Shown here piece by piece: positions 1 to 5,547 of a stretch of DNA of 25,015 nt. Location of the stretch: positions 1 through 25,015 of IMG/VR virus record IMGVR_UViG_3300013132_002406, one strand, 5' to 3'. A program made the translations under genes and the position numbers. The DNA is from a virus. The stretch's first letter is position 1. Every line of letters begins with the position of its first letter. The notes beneath the pieces are model-generated. The model saw only the letters and a program-made list of their open reading frames with translations. It was not told the origin of the DNA and ran no database searches.

Positions 1-123
1 AGAAAACTGAACACCCATTTGTGGACTACAGAACAAAGTCCAAAATGGATTACAGAAGATAGTGATAAGTATCATTATGGAATTGGTAATTTGGATCATT
101 ACCCAAGCAGCAACGGGGAGTGA
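1..123 (+). CDS. C-terminal end of unknown protein, running into a tRNA-like sequence
   Basis: Frame 1 is open from the window edge to a TGA at 121-123, giving 40 residues that end in HYPSSNGE. The start lies outside the window. I do not recognise the protein. The composition (W, Y, D and polar residues) looks like real coding sequence. Its last 10 codons overlap the 5' half of a tRNA-Tyr-like sequence, and its stop codon lies in the anticodon stem. This suggests that recombination joined the gene to a tRNA, which now supplies its C-terminus. Confidence 0.5.
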   Translation, partial: RKLNTHLWTTEQSPKWITEDSDKYHYGIGNLDHYPSSNGE

Positions 124-174
124 TTGTAAATCACTTGTATTTAGACTTCGGGGGTTCGAGTCCCTCCGCAACCA
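93..174 (+). tRNA. tRNA-Tyr(GUA)-like, acceptor stem not paired (possible pseudo-tRNA)
   Basis: The anticodon arm is AGTGA / TTGTAAA / TCACT with anticodon GTA (126-128). A 14-nt variable region ending GACTTC resembles bacterial tRNA-Tyr. The T arm is GGGGG / TTCGAGT / CCCTC and the D-arm core is CCC-AAGC...GGGG. The 3' acceptor half CGCAACC (167-173) needs a 5' partner like GGTTGCG, but the sequence at the expected place is GGATCAT, so only about three of seven pairs form. No better 5' half is visible upstream. It is either a decayed or chimeric tRNA, or an unusual one. CCA is not encoded after discriminator A174. Confidence 0.6.
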
Positions 175-197
175 TTATGAAACTATTCATAATCTGT
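174..197 (+). repeat. Left copy of imperfect 24-bp direct repeat
   Basis: Matches 1676-1699 at 21 of 24 positions: 14 identical bases (ATTATGAAACTATT), three mismatches, then seven identical (AATCTGT). It begins at the discriminator base of the tRNA-Tyr-like sequence and covers a start codon (ATG 177). The two copies bracket the phosphoesterase-glycosyltransferase pair. Confidence 0.65.
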
Positions 198-218
198 TGT
201 ATAAATAAAGCAGAATGA
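177..218 (+). pseudogene. 13-codon ORF resembling the start of the gene at 1679; leader peptide or truncated copy
   Basis: Reads MKLFIICCINKAE and stops at TGA 216-218, overlapping the phosphoesterase start as ATGA. The first residues match the 82-residue protein at 1679 (MKLFAIC), as does the DNA. It is probably a remnant of that gene's 5' end left when a cassette was inserted. It could also act as a translated leader coupled to the next gene. No clear ribosome binding site is seen. Confidence 0.4.
200..207 (+). promoter_or_regulatory. T4-type late promoter TATAAATA
   Basis: Exact match to the T4 late octamer. It ends only 7 nt before the ATG at 215. If initiation follows the T4 spacing, the transcript would begin at or within a couple of bases of the start codon and be nearly leaderless. 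No Shine-Dalgarno sequence is present. Confidence 0.6.
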
Positions 219-973
219 ATAGAGAACCAACAAAATACAAATCAATTTTCTTGTCTGACATTCATCTAGGAACACATGGCTGTAAGGCAGAATCACTTTT
301 AAAGTTTCTTAAACAGAACACATCAGATAATCTCTTTCTTGTCGGTGATATCATTGACGGATGGAGATTGAAAAGTCGGTGGTATTTTCCACAGAGTCAT
401 GTGAATGTCATTAGAAGAATTTTCACAGCAGCAAAGCGTGGTACAAATGTCTATTACACTCTCGGAAACCACGACGAGGCTTTTCGTAAATTTCTAGATT
501 TTGGAATTGATATTGGTCGAATCCGTATAACTAATGAACTTGATTATATCGGTATAGATGGAAAGAAATACCTTGTAGTGCATGGAGATGTGTTTGACAA
601 GTTGATGACTGATGGCAAGTGGATAATGCACATTGGAGACACAATGTACACAATCATAGTGTATCTCAATACAAAATTGAATACAATACGGGGCTGGTTA
701 GGAATGGAATACTGGTCTTTGTCTAAATGGTTAAAGAAAAACACTAAACAGGCAATGAACTATATCCATCGTTATGAGGATCATGTTTCTTCTCATTGCG
801 AGAGCAAAGGTTATGATGGTATCATTTGTGGACATATACACACCGCAGAGATTCGTGATATTTCCGGAATAACCTACATGAATACTGGTGATTGGGTTGA
901 GAGTTGTACTGCTCTTGTAGAACACCATGACGGAAAGTGGAGTATCATTCAATGGAGCGACCATGCTCAGTGA
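215..973 (+). CDS. LpxH-like calcineurin-type metallophosphoesterase
   Basis: 252 residues with all metallophosphoesterase motifs in order: DIH (D15, H17), GD (D45), GNHD (85-87), HGD (123-125) and GHIH (H207, H209). The segment SRWYFPQSH, the late YWSLSKWLK and the end NTGDWVESCTALVEH match the COG2908 family (UDP-2,3-diacylglucosamine diphosphatase-like), which hydrolyses a pyrophosphate bond in lipid A precursor synthesis or acts on related substrates. Length is normal for the family. No signal peptide is seen, so it is probably cytosolic or peripheral to the inner membrane. An in-frame TAA just upstream fixes the ATG at 215. It overlaps the following glycosyltransferase by 11 nt, so the two are probably translated together. 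Family assignment is firm; the exact substrate is inferred. Confidence 0.85.
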   Translation: MNREPTKYKSIFLSDIHLGTHGCKAESLLKFLKQNTSDNLFLVGDIIDGWRLKSRWYFPQSHVNVIRRIFTAAKRGTNVYYTLGNHDEAFRKFLDFGIDIGRIRITNELDYIGIDGKKYLVVHGDVFDKLMTDGKWIMHIGDTMYTIIVYLNTKLNTIRGWLGMEYWSLSKWLKKNTKQAMNYIHRYEDHVSSHCESKGYDGIICGHIHTAEIRDISGITYMNTGDWVESCTALVEHHDGKWSIIQWSDHAQ

Positions 974-1670
974 TAAAATAACCATTGTTGTTCCCTGTCG
1001 AAACGAAGAAAATTACATCAGTCATCTTCTATACGATTTAACTCTTCAGAAAAACATTGGCAATACAAAGATAATCATTGCCGATTGTTCTACGGACAAT
1101 ACACGAAAAGTTATAGAAAAGTCAAAACTAAATCTAAATGTTGAAGTCATTGATGGTGGGCCTGTTTCTCTAGCAAAGAATAAAGGTGCAAAACTCACAA
1201 AGACTCCTTACATTCTTTTCATAGATGCAGATGTAAGATTCTTTTCAAATACACAGATTGAAGATGCTGTTGATGTTCTAGAAAGGCAAGACTTACATCT
1301 TGTTGGAGCCAATGCTCGGTGTTATGATGGAAATATCATGGCATCACTTGGGTTTACTCTTTTCAACATCACCAACAACATAATGAGATTCTGGAGTCCA
1401 TTTGCTGTTGGAGCATTCATGCTTACTAGAAAAGACAAATTTGATGAGTATGGAGGCTTTCCAAACAAATATCAAACTAGTGAGGACTTCTTTCTTTCGA
1501 GAAAGTATGATCCGAAGAAATTCAGAATAAAAGGATATTTTGGTCAAGATAGTCGAAGGTTTAAGAAGATGGGATATTTTGGAATGGCTCGGTATCTTCT
1601 TAAGAATTTCTGGAACAGAAACAATCAAGAATACTGGAACAATATGGACTATTCCAATTACTGGGATTAA
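963..1670 (+). CDS. Family 2 glycosyltransferase (GT-A fold)
   Basis: 235 residues from ATG 963, which has GGAG at 954-957. A further in-frame ATG at 927 would cause a longer overlap and lacks support. The N-terminus TIVVPCRNEENYI is the nucleotide-sugar binding strand of GT2 enzymes. The DxD motif is DAD at residues 88-90 and the acceptor-side ED is at 174-175 (TSEDFF). A hydrophobic segment near residues 140-155 could contact the membrane. It probably transfers a sugar to an envelope or virion acceptor; donor and acceptor are unknown. Its 11-nt overlap with the LpxH-like gene points to one functional unit acting on host glycolipid or lipopolysaccharide. The C-terminal 50 residues are basic and aromatic. 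Confidence 0.85.
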   Translation: MLSDKITIVVPCRNEENYISHLLYDLTLQKNIGNTKIIIADCSTDNTRKVIEKSKLNLNVEVIDGGPVSLAKNKGAKLTKTPYILFIDADVRFFSNTQIEDAVDVLERQDLHLVGANARCYDGNIMASLGFTLFNITNNIMRFWSPFAVGAFMLTRKDKFDEYGGFPNKYQTSEDFFLSRKYDPKKFRIKGYFGQDSRRFKKMGYFGMARYLLKNFWNRNNQEYWNNMDYSNYWD

Positions 1671-1675
1671 CTTCA

Positions 1676-1699
1676 ATTATGAAACTATTTGCAATCTGT
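1676..1699 (+). repeat. Right copy of imperfect 24-bp direct repeat
   Basis: Partner of 174-197 with 21 of 24 bases the same. It includes the start codon and first codons of the 82-residue gene at 1679. The intact gene on this side and the truncated 13-codon copy on the other suggest duplication of the target on insertion of the 215-1670 cassette. Confidence 0.65.
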
Positions 1700-1927
1700 A
1701 CTCATAACGACGAAACCCATCTGCTTCGTGATAATTTTCTCGACTCAGGTGGAACTCTCCACAGCGGTATTCTTTTTTTCAAGAAGAAAGGCGATGCGGA
1801 AACAGAGTGTGACTCCATGAATAGGCTACGAAAGAGCATGAAGTTGCCTGAGTGCTATTCTGTGGTGAAAACCGAAGATCCTGATACTGGAATCTACGGG
1901 AAGATCATTGACGGCAAGCAAACATAA
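1679..1927 (+). CDS. Hypothetical small protein (82 aa)
   Basis: Begins MKLFAICTHNDETHLLRD and ends at TAA 1925-1927. Its alternation of hydrophobic and polar residues looks like a small globular domain, and there is no membrane segment. I do not recognise the family. There is no convincing Shine-Dalgarno sequence; the ATG lies 8 nt after the glycosyltransferase stop. Its first bases are duplicated at 174-197. No function is proposed. Confidence 0.6.
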   Translation: MKLFAICTHNDETHLLRDNFLDSGGTLHSGILFFKKKGDAETECDSMNRLRKSMKLPECYSVVKTEDPDTGIYGKIIDGKQT

Positions 1928-1939
1928 CTACATACCCAT

Positions 1940-2404
1940 ATGCCTAAATGGATACCACCACGCCCCGAAGACCTGAAGAAGGAATATGAGATTGAATACC
2001 GCAATCACATAGAGCCTAAGTATGGTTCTGTATTTCCAACATTCAAATCTTTCGTTACTGCTGCTAAAAAGGGCAAAGTTGTAAATGTTGATGCAATGAT
2101 GGACTCGGATATATCCAATCGAAGTCGTACTTCCAACATGAAGGAACTGCTATCCCTCATCAAAACCTATCGTTCCTATCCAAAATACAGAAACGAAAAA
2201 TCACTAAACGATCTTGAAGCAAAGATCAAAGGCAAAGGAGAGATGTCCATGCCTATAGTTCTAGAGTTTCCTGATGGTGAGATGCGTATAATGGGTGGAA
2301 ACACCAGAATGGATATCGGATTTTGGTATGCAAAAACTGTTCCAGTTTTGCTCATAAAGATTCCCAAACTAAAGACATTTGGAGAATGGTATGAGCCTAC
2401 CTGA
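1940..2404 (+). CDS. ParB/sulfiredoxin-fold-like phage protein
   Basis: 154 residues. The C-terminal half (about 103-142) reads as a strand, then GGNTR (119-123), a helix and then KTVPVLLIKIP. This is the layout of the ParB/Srx N-terminal domain, where the Gly-x-x-Arg loop follows the (I/V)xDGxxR strand. The N-terminal 100 residues are basic and helical and not recognised. ParB-like domains in phages occur in DNA-binding or nuclease proteins; the activity here is inferred from the fold only. No ribosome binding site is obvious. It overlaps the next gene by 14 nt. Confidence 0.55.
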   Translation: MPKWIPPRPEDLKKEYEIEYRNHIEPKYGSVFPTFKSFVTAAKKGKVVNVDAMMDSDISNRSRTSNMKELLSLIKTYRSYPKYRNEKSLNDLEAKIKGKGEMSMPIVLEFPDGEMRIMGGNTRMDIGFWYAKTVPVLLIKIPKLKTFGEWYEPT

Positions 2405-2609
2405 TGAAAAATTACGAGCAATGATATCAAGCAGACAATTTCTTTTTGATTTGCTTGATCCAAAGAAAACACCCCGTGTGCCAAAGGCTATACGAAAAAC
2501 CGCTCATCGGTTGTGTAAGCATTGGCCTTTTCCATTTGAACTTGAAGAGATGATGGGAGTATACAATGCCGATAGAGTACGAGATGAAGATTCTCAAAGA
2601 AACGGTTGA
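2391..2609 (+). CDS. Conserved phage hypothetical protein (72 aa)
   Basis: ATG 2391 is chosen because GGAG at 2381-2384 sits 6 nt upstream; an in-frame alternative at 2379 lacks a site. The basic segment SRQFLFDLLDPKKTPRVPKA followed by KHWPFPFELEEM resembles small hypothetical proteins I associate with marine T4-like phages. No catalytic motif is visible. It overlaps the genes on both sides, consistent with translational coupling. Confidence 0.6.
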   Translation: MSLPDEKLRAMISSRQFLFDLLDPKKTPRVPKAIRKTAHRLCKHWPFPFELEEMMGVYNADRVRDEDSQRNG

Positions 2610-2829
2610 AGGTGCTATTCGTAAGTTTTCAGAAGATAAATCATCTATAAGTTGGTTTGATGGTGTTGAAGACTCTGTTATGGATATCATAGAAAATGAT
2701 ATCCATGCAAATGAAATTTTCAATGAGTATCAGATGATTGCCATGAGGGAACTCTTGCGTAGAGGCTATTGGCTCAAATGGGACGAGGAAATAGGAAGAC
2801 CTATTCTTCGTAGATTACCCCAATCATAA
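2566..2829 (+). CDS. Hypothetical protein (87 aa)
   Basis: Begins MPIEYEMKILKETVEG, preceded by GGGAG about 7 nt upstream, and overlaps the previous gene by 44 nt. It is acidic and helical with a basic, aromatic C-terminus (LLRRGYWLKW). There is no known motif. Its TAA stop at 2827-2829 forms part of a late-promoter-like octamer. Confidence 0.6.
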   Translation: MPIEYEMKILKETVEGAIRKFSEDKSSISWFDGVEDSVMDIIENDIHANEIFNEYQMIAMRELLRRGYWLKWDEEIGRPILRRLPQS

Positions 2830-2832
2830 ATA
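2825..2832 (+). promoter_or_regulatory. Late promoter-like CATAAATA
   Basis: Differs from the T4 octamer only at the first base, a position I recall as variable in T4-like cyanophages. It overlaps the stop codon of the preceding gene and lies 16 nt before ATG 2849, with GGAGG between them. Confidence 0.45.
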
Positions 2833-2848
2833 AGATTGGAGGCCACCT

Positions 2849-3076
2849 ATGGGACAACACGAAAACAAAAAAAGAAAAAGAATGGAAAACGAAGTATATT
2901 ATTTTGTCGGACACCTTAGTACCGATGGATACTACACTCCTCTTCTTTTGACCGAACGGGAATACGCTTCGGCAAAAGCACGGGCAGAAAAGAACCAAGA
3001 GGATTTATATTCTAATTGTGTTGTGTTCCAACAGGTAACTGATGGAAAGGCTGTTGGCGAAAAATATAAATTGTGA
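2849..3076 (+). CDS. Hypothetical protein (75 aa)
   Basis: Strong Shine-Dalgarno GGAGG about 6 nt upstream of ATG 2849. The N-terminus is very basic (HENKKRKRMEN), followed by a small mixed alpha/beta region. A second start at the internal Met (residue 12) would drop the basic tail. The family is not recognised. It is the last gene before the sigma70-type promoter at 3084. Confidence 0.6.
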   Translation: MGQHENKKRKRMENEVYYFVGHLSTDGYYTPLLLTEREYASAKARAEKNQEDLYSNCVVFQQVTDGKAVGEKYKL

Positions 3077-3083
3077 TTAGCAC

Positions 3084-3112
3084 TTGACTCTCTGTGGTGC
3101 AGCGTGTATACT
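3084..3112 (+). promoter_or_regulatory. Sigma70-type promoter TTGACT-N17-TATACT
   Basis: The -35 TTGACT (3084-3089) and -10 TATACT (3107-3112) each differ from consensus at one base and have the optimal 17-nt spacer. The expected start of transcription is around 3119, which is the A of the next ATG. Resembles a host-type early promoter and probably drives the operon from 3119. Confidence 0.65.
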
Positions 3113-3118
3113 TTGCCT

Positions 3119-3328
3119 ATGCCAAAAAGAATCATTGATGAATTTGATATAGCAGCAGAGCGGGAAGGCTCTGCTGTTCGTCGTCACAATAGTACAATCT
3201 GCCGACCATTTGGATGGGGCAAAGGTATCATCAAGCAACGCAAAGGACACCTTGATGGTGAGCGAAAGATTGAAGTACGAATCATAAACAGAGGTAAATG
3301 GATTATAGAGAAAGGAGTTAGAGTATGA
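3119..3328 (+). CDS. Hypothetical basic protein (69 aa), possibly leaderless
   Basis: ATG 3119 is preferred over the in-frame GTG 3104, because the GTG lies upstream of the predicted transcription start. The protein begins MPKRIIDEFDIAAEREG and has a basic, strand-rich C-terminus (KIEVRIINRGKWIIEKG). There is no Shine-Dalgarno sequence, so translation may start on a leaderless message. Its stop overlaps the next ATG as ATGA. Function unknown; nucleic-acid binding is possible from the charge. Confidence 0.6.
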   Translation: MPKRIIDEFDIAAEREGSAVRRHNSTICRPFGWGKGIIKQRKGHLDGERKIEVRIINRGKWIIEKGVRV

Positions 3329-3417
3329 GCCGAAAAGGCATTCATCGTAGTTTTAGCCGTCGTCGTAAGATGGGATCAAAAAAGCGTAAGGCAATGAAAG
3401 ACAATCGAACAAAGTGA
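3325..3417 (+). CDS. 30-residue highly basic peptide
   Basis: ATG 3325 overlaps the previous stop (ATGA) and is preceded by AAAGGAG. The product contains HRSFSRRRKMGSKKRKAMK and is about half Lys and Arg, with no acidic residue until near the end. It is too short for most gene finders. The composition resembles RNA-binding tails or tiny ribosomal proteins, but no family is recognised. The good ribosome binding site, overlap and position inside an operon argue that it is translated. Confidence 0.6.
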   Translation: MSRKGIHRSFSRRRKMGSKKRKAMKDNRTK

Positions 3418-3434
3418 TTCAGAGGAAATACAAT

Positions 3435-3647
3435 ATGAAGTGCTGTGAAACTTGTGGTAAGATCATTCCACAGGCTCGTCTTGAGATTATTCCTCATGCG
3501 AAAACCTGTGTATCGTGTTCACAGGAGCCGAAGCGTGTCGGCTTCATGGATTGGTATCACAAGACCGCACCAGAACTGGTGATGGTTTCTTCTGATGATC
3601 GGGAGAACCTTCGCCGTGCAGTGCGTGTAAACTCTAGGAGTCGATGA
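3435..3647 (+). CDS. DksA/TraR-type zinc finger protein
   Basis: 70 residues from ATG 3435 with GAGG at 3422-3425. A GTG at 3414 is possible but overlaps the previous gene and lacks a site. Residues 4-28 are CETCGKIIPQARLEIIP...TCVSC, the C4 zinc finger signature of DksA/TraR proteins (Cys 4, 7, 25, 28). It lacks the long N-terminal coiled coil of DksA, as do short TraR-like phage proteins. Family members bind RNA polymerase through the secondary channel and alter promoter choice. A role in redirecting host transcription is inferred. Its stop overlaps the UVDE start. Confidence 0.7.
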   Translation: MKCCETCGKIIPQARLEIIPHAKTCVSCSQEPKRVGFMDWYHKTAPELVMVSSDDRENLRRAVRVNSRSR

Positions 3648-4585
3648 TGGGTATTCGCCATCTTGGTTATGCTTGTCAAAATCTATCTCTAGGCGAAGGT
3701 CGAAAAAAGAAGGATCGAATCCTTACTGACCGCACCCTTCGACAGAGTGGATTCTCTCTGGAACGGGTTGGAGAAATTGCAGTCAAAAACTGTAATGATC
3801 TCCAGCCCATTTTGGAATGGAATCATAATAATGATATCCGATTCTTCCGAATTGGAAGCGGAATCTTTCCTTTTATGGATCATCCCGAGATTGGCTACAC
3901 CCTAAATGATCTTTCCCAGAGCCACAGGGAGGCGATCACAGCCGCCCTTGGACGGGCAGGGCTCTTTGCCAAGAGCAACGGGATGCGGCTCTCCTGCCAT
4001 CCTGGACCGTATACCTGCCTTGCCTCTCCCGACCCTAAAATCAAAGATAAGAGTATCTTATCTTTGAATATGCACTCCCTTATTGGGGACTTGCTTGGCT
4101 ACGGGCAGGAGTTTGCCATCAACATCCATGTTGGCGGGGTCTACGAGGACAAGGGGGCAACAGCCCAACGCTTCTGCGAGGCGTATAGGGGCTTGGATGA
4201 AAAGATCAAAAGCCGTCTGACTTTGGAAAACGATGACAAAGAAACCATGTGGTCAATGTCCGAATTGTATAATATGATTTGGAGTTGCTGTGGTGTAAAA
4301 TTAGTTTTGGATATCCACCACCACCGATTCTGCAAAAAAGAATCTCTACAGGATGCTGCCCAAAAGGCTTTCGAGTCTTGGCGTGGATTCGTAGAAATTC
4401 CAAAGATTCATTATTCAGAGTCCAAACCTAATTCCCGACCCCAAGCACATTCCGACTACATACAAGAACCCATCCCTGACTTGGGTGATGTAGAGTATGA
4501 TGTGATGATTGAGGCAAAAGCAAAAGATCTTGCTCTTTTGCAATACAGAAAGTTGTGCAAAGACTGGAGAGGTCAAAATGTCTGA
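3644..4585 (+). CDS. uvsE: UV damage endonuclease (UVDE family)
   Basis: 313 residues, typical length for the TIM-barrel UVDE enzymes that nick DNA 5' of UV photoproducts and start excision repair independent of UvrABC. Metal-site positions known from the family can be placed: H119 (SCHPG), H162 (NIHVGG), E195 (LTLENDD), D223 and H226 (LDIHHH), K254 and H256 (PKIHYS), H269 (AHSDY) and E290 (MIEAKAKD). AGGAG (3636-3640) is better spaced for ATG 3647 than for ATG 3644; both are in frame and differ by one Met. The upstream stop overlaps as ATGA. The middle third is visibly GC-richer than either end and contains a 12-bp perfect inverted repeat, suggesting a recombinant gene. Confidence 0.88.
   Translation: MMGIRHLGYACQNLSLGEGRKKKDRILTDRTLRQSGFSLERVGEIAVKNCNDLQPILEWNHNNDIRFFRIGSGIFPFMDHPEIGYTLNDLSQSHREAITAALGRAGLFAKSNGMRLSCHPGPYTCLASPDPKIKDKSILSLNMHSLIGDLLGYGQEFAINIHVGGVYEDKGATAQRFCEAYRGLDEKIKSRLTLENDDKETMWSMSELYNMIWSCCGVKLVLDIHHHRFCKKESLQDAAQKAFESWRGFVEIPKIHYSESKPNSRPQAHSDYIQEPIPDLGDVEYDVMIEAKAKDLALLQYRKLCKDWRGQNV
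4041..4067 (+). repeat. 12-bp perfect inverted repeat inside the UVDE gene
   Basis: The arms TCAAAGATAAGA and TCTTATCTTTGA are exact reverse complements separated by GTA. This AT-rich element sits between two GC-rich stretches of the same gene and can form a stable hairpin in mRNA or a cruciform in DNA. Role unknown. Confidence 0.75.
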
Positions 4586-4835
4586 TAATGAAGTTCCTAT
4601 TTCACATTGGGATTACCGAATCTTACGGGGAGAAGACGGATATCATACAATTGGAGAGGTATATTACGATTCTAAAGGAGATCCAGTGGGCTGGACAGAT
4701 CCTGATGAATCGGTTTCCCCATTTGGAGAAACTGTTGAAGAACTTATCTCTTCTCTAAAGTCCATGCTTAGTGCAACAAATAAACCAGTATTTACTCCCC
4801 CAAAGGAAAATCAAAATGACAGAGACAGAAATTGA
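4578..4835 (+). CDS. Conserved hypothetical protein (85 aa)
   Basis: ATG 4578 has GGAGAGG at 4566-4572 and overlaps the UVDE stop by 8 nt; an earlier in-frame ATG at 4509 lies inside UVDE. The protein carries HWDYRILR..DGYHTIGEVYYD..GDPVGWT and PFGETVEELISSLKSML. I recognise this as a widespread small hypothetical family in phages and bacteria whose function I do not know. The C-terminal 15 residues are polar and probably disordered. Confidence 0.7.
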   Translation: MSDNEVPISHWDYRILRGEDGYHTIGEVYYDSKGDPVGWTDPDESVSPFGETVEELISSLKSMLSATNKPVFTPPKENQNDRDRN

Positions 4836-4998
4836 TGATATGAAAAAAGAAGTTATTATTCTTCGTATGCAGAATAAAAGACTTGATTCAGATCTAAAGA
4901 AAATGCAAGATATGGTTAAAGATATCCTTATTATGAGGGTAGGTGGAGAAAATGGACAAGCAGACTCTGACGAAATTTCTACTAGAAACTGCACTTGA
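4816..4998 (+). CDS. Small coiled-coil protein (60 aa)
   Basis: ATG 4816 follows AAAGGA and overlaps the previous gene by 20 nt. Residues 1-42 (TETEIDDMKKEVIILRMQNK and on) show heptad-like spacing of I, V, L and M, typical of a short dimeric coiled coil. It overlaps the next gene by 47 nt. Family unknown. Confidence 0.55.
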   Translation: MTETEIDDMKKEVIILRMQNKRLDSDLKKMQDMVKDILIMRVGGENGQADSDEISTRNCT

Positions 4999-5173
4999 AA
5001 CAAATGGTAGTATCAGGTCTTGCCCTATTGAATACAATCAGGAAACCAAAAAATGGTTTTTCTGGTTTGAGACTTGGGCAGAAAAAAGCAAAGACTTTGA
5101 TTCTCTAGATGAAGTGCTTGAAGCGTTTGAAATGTATTGTTTAGAATACCTTAAACTGGAAAACAAACAATGA
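4952..5173 (+). CDS. Hypothetical acidic protein (73 aa)
   Basis: ATG 4952 is preceded by GGTGGAG; a GTG at 4943 is the alternative. It begins MDKQTLTKFLLETAL and has an aromatic core (KKWFFWFETWAEKSKDF) with an acidic helix at the end. The family is not recognised. The next gene starts within its stop codon (ATGA). Confidence 0.6.
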   Translation: MDKQTLTKFLLETALETNGSIRSCPIEYNQETKKWFFWFETWAEKSKDFDSLDEVLEAFEMYCLEYLKLENKQ

Positions 5174-5424
5174 GTGGATTCAGACTTCATATTGATATTC
5201 CGTTTGAATGCGGAGAACAAGAAGCGATTGAAAAATCAAAGGCTATTCTTCAGTTGTTAGAAAAAACAAAAATGGTGGATATCGGTGTTGACCGAGTAAA
5301 TTACCGATTGGGTCACGATGAAGACCGACAGAAGAGCAACTATTTTCAAAAAAATGAAAATGGTCATGTGAACAACAAGAAGTCGCAAATTTTGTTCACA
5401 GAAGACTTGACAGGAGTTGAATGA
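5170..5424 (+). CDS. Hypothetical protein (84 aa)
   Basis: Starts at ATGA 5170, overlapping the previous stop, so it is probably translated by coupling. It begins MSGFRLHIDIPFECGEQEAI, a strand-then-helix arrangement, and ends in a polar tail. Similar short proteins occur in T4-like cyanophages as far as I recall. Function unknown. Its last codons contain the -35 element of the promoter at 5407. Confidence 0.6.
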   Translation: MSGFRLHIDIPFECGEQEAIEKSKAILQLLEKTKMVDIGVDRVNYRLGHDEDRQKSNYFQKNENGHVNNKKSQILFTEDLTGVE

Positions 5425-5434
5425 GTGTTATACT
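5407..5434 (+). promoter_or_regulatory. Strong sigma70-type promoter TTGACA-N16-TATACT
   Basis: Perfect -35 (5407-5412), 16-nt spacer and -10 TATACT (5429-5434) preceded by TG at 5426-5427, an extended -10. The predicted start near 5441 is about 16 nt before tRNA-Ile. It overlaps the end of the preceding gene. Probably transcribes tRNA-Ile and the genes beyond. Confidence 0.7.
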
Positions 5435-5449
5435 TGTCGTGTAACAAGT
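5432..5449 (+). other. 6-bp hairpin ahead of tRNA-Ile
   Basis: ACTTGT (5432-5437) pairs exactly with ACAAGT (5444-5449) around a 6-nt loop. It straddles the predicted transcription start, so it may be an operator-like palindrome rather than an RNA element. No T-run follows. Confidence 0.3.
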
Positions 5450-5456
5450 GAACGAT

Positions 5457-5531
5457 GCGCCGTGGGAGGTCTTGGTCACCTCAGTTCGACTTATAATCGA
5501 ATAAGACTTGGTTCGATTCCAAGACGGCGTA
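5457..5531 (+). tRNA. tRNA-Ile(UAU)
   Basis: Acceptor GCGCCGT pairs with ACGGCGT (first pair G-U). The D stem is GAGG/CCTC, the anticodon arm TTCGA / CTTATAA / TCGAA with anticodon TAT, and the T arm CTTGG / TTCGATT / CCAAG. CCA is not encoded. It reads AUA, a codon used often in the AT-rich tail genes here and rare in many hosts. A strong promoter lies directly upstream. Confidence 0.88.
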
Positions 5532-5547
5532 CTAAAGTGAGGTAAAT

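Noticed and set aside
595-640. TTGACA followed by GATAAT within the phosphoesterase gene
   Set aside because: Spacer is over 20 nt and it lies within conserved codons, so it is not a credible promoter.
4509-4577. N-terminal extension of the 85-residue protein at 4578
   Set aside because: The upstream ATG lies deep in the UVDE gene; ATG 4578 has a strong ribosome binding site and the family start.
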